Assembly (NCBI GenBank): GCA_949284665.1
Contig: CASDWR010000245.1
Coordinates: 1-16,233, forward strand
Reading direction: 5' to 3'
Source: an uncultured Rikenellaceae bacterium
GTDB taxonomy: Bacteria; Bacteroidota; Bacteroidia; Bacteroidales; Rikenellaceae
Length of the DNA: 16,233 bases
Below are positions 15,990-16,233 of the stretch, piece after piece. The notes under the pieces were generated by a model that was not told where the DNA came from, did no database searches, and worked only from the letters and a program-made list of their open reading frames with translations. A program made the position numbers and the translations under genes. How positions within the stretch are numbered: position 1 is the first letter of the stretch; each line of letters opens with the position of its first letter.

Positions 15990-16035
15990 TCGAGCGAAGA
16001 GGCGTTCCGAAATCTCGGAACGCCTCTTCGCTCGA
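15990..16035. terminator. Perfect 21-bp hairpin, possible bidirectional terminator
   Basis: Bases 15990-16010 pair with 16015-16035 without a mismatch around the 4-nt loop AATC. It begins 31 bp after the mannosyltransferase-like gene. There is no T run after it on either strand, so it is not a standard intrinsic terminator. It may still stop transcription, stabilise the 3' end of the mRNA, or be one copy of a dispersed repeat. Confidence 0.55.
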
Positions 16036-16233
16036 AAAGTTGTCGGTTGGAGAGCATGACATCGGAGCGGATATTATCGCAATACATTCTTTTGTAAAGT
16101 GATACGATTAACCCCTCTCTGGCACCCTGTCCGTAAATCCATCCCGCAGCCCGGCCTTGCCATAGCCGGAAATGCCGAACGGTCGGGGAGAGAAAGATAT
16201 TCTTGTACCCCTTGTCCGAATTGCGGTGTCAGA
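16036..16233. other. Right-hand tail with no assignable gene
   Basis: On the minus strand two frames are open from the window edge, one to a stop at 16074 and one to a stop at 16108, so the end of a convergent gene could lie here. A third minus-strand frame is open leftward from a TGA at 16229-16231 but has no early ATG. On the plus strand a GTG at 16099 opens a frame to the edge. None of the translations shows a family I recognise. The placement of the hairpin at 15990-16035 would suit two convergent gene ends, which slightly favours a minus-strand partial gene. Confidence 0.3.

Overview
The window looks like chromosomal DNA from a member of the Bacteroidales (phylum Bacteroidota). Three things point there. 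Bacteroidota-type promoters recur, with a TAnnTTTG -7 box and often a TTTG-like -33 box 18-20 bp upstream. Classical Shine-Dalgarno sites are scarce. Protein types and order fit the group: a kinase-less PASTA protein overlapping rluD, tgt followed by an LptF/LptG permease, a TGT with an altered zinc site, and an uncharacterised FAD dehydrogenase beside rsmG. I cannot fix the genus.

Layout. Bases 1-1980 hold a PASTA protein cut off by the window edge and the overlapping RluA/RluD pseudouridine synthase. The ndk gene (2198-2632) follows. A leftward block then carries a solitary alginate-lyase-family lipoprotein (2776-3987), aspartate ammonia-lyase (4315-5754), an LptF/LptG permease (5934-7028), a purine-rich spacer with a possible 52-aa ORF, and tRNA-guanine transglycosylase (7291-8421). 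Rightward from a divergent intergenic region come a membrane-anchored family 2 glycosyltransferase and an ECF sigma factor (8645-10368, overlapping by 10 bp), then alanine dehydrogenase (10482-11588). Leftward again are an unrecognised 237-aa protein, ribosomal protein L34 (12509-12664), a possible 37-aa CxxC ORF, rsmG and a COG2509-type FAD dehydrogenase (to 15169). A rightward polyprenyl-phosphate-mannose-synthase-like glycosyltransferase (15231-15959) ends before a perfect 21-bp hairpin and an uninterpreted tail.

Function. Most of the content is housekeeping: translation and RNA modification (RluD, TGT, L34, RsmG), envelope building (PASTA protein, LptF/G, two glycosyltransferases), nucleotide balance (Ndk) and amino-acid/ammonia metabolism (AspA, Ald). 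The exception is the alginate-lyase-like lipoprotein, which stands alone without SusC/SusD partners. I see no mobile element, CRISPR array, tRNA, rRNA or phage gene. I did not find a clearly new multi-gene system. The observations most worth checking are fine-scale: interleaved divergent promoters, a predicted leaderless tgt mRNA, the glycosyltransferase-sigma factor coupling, two unannotated small ORFs, and a terminator-like hairpin abutting a promoter box.
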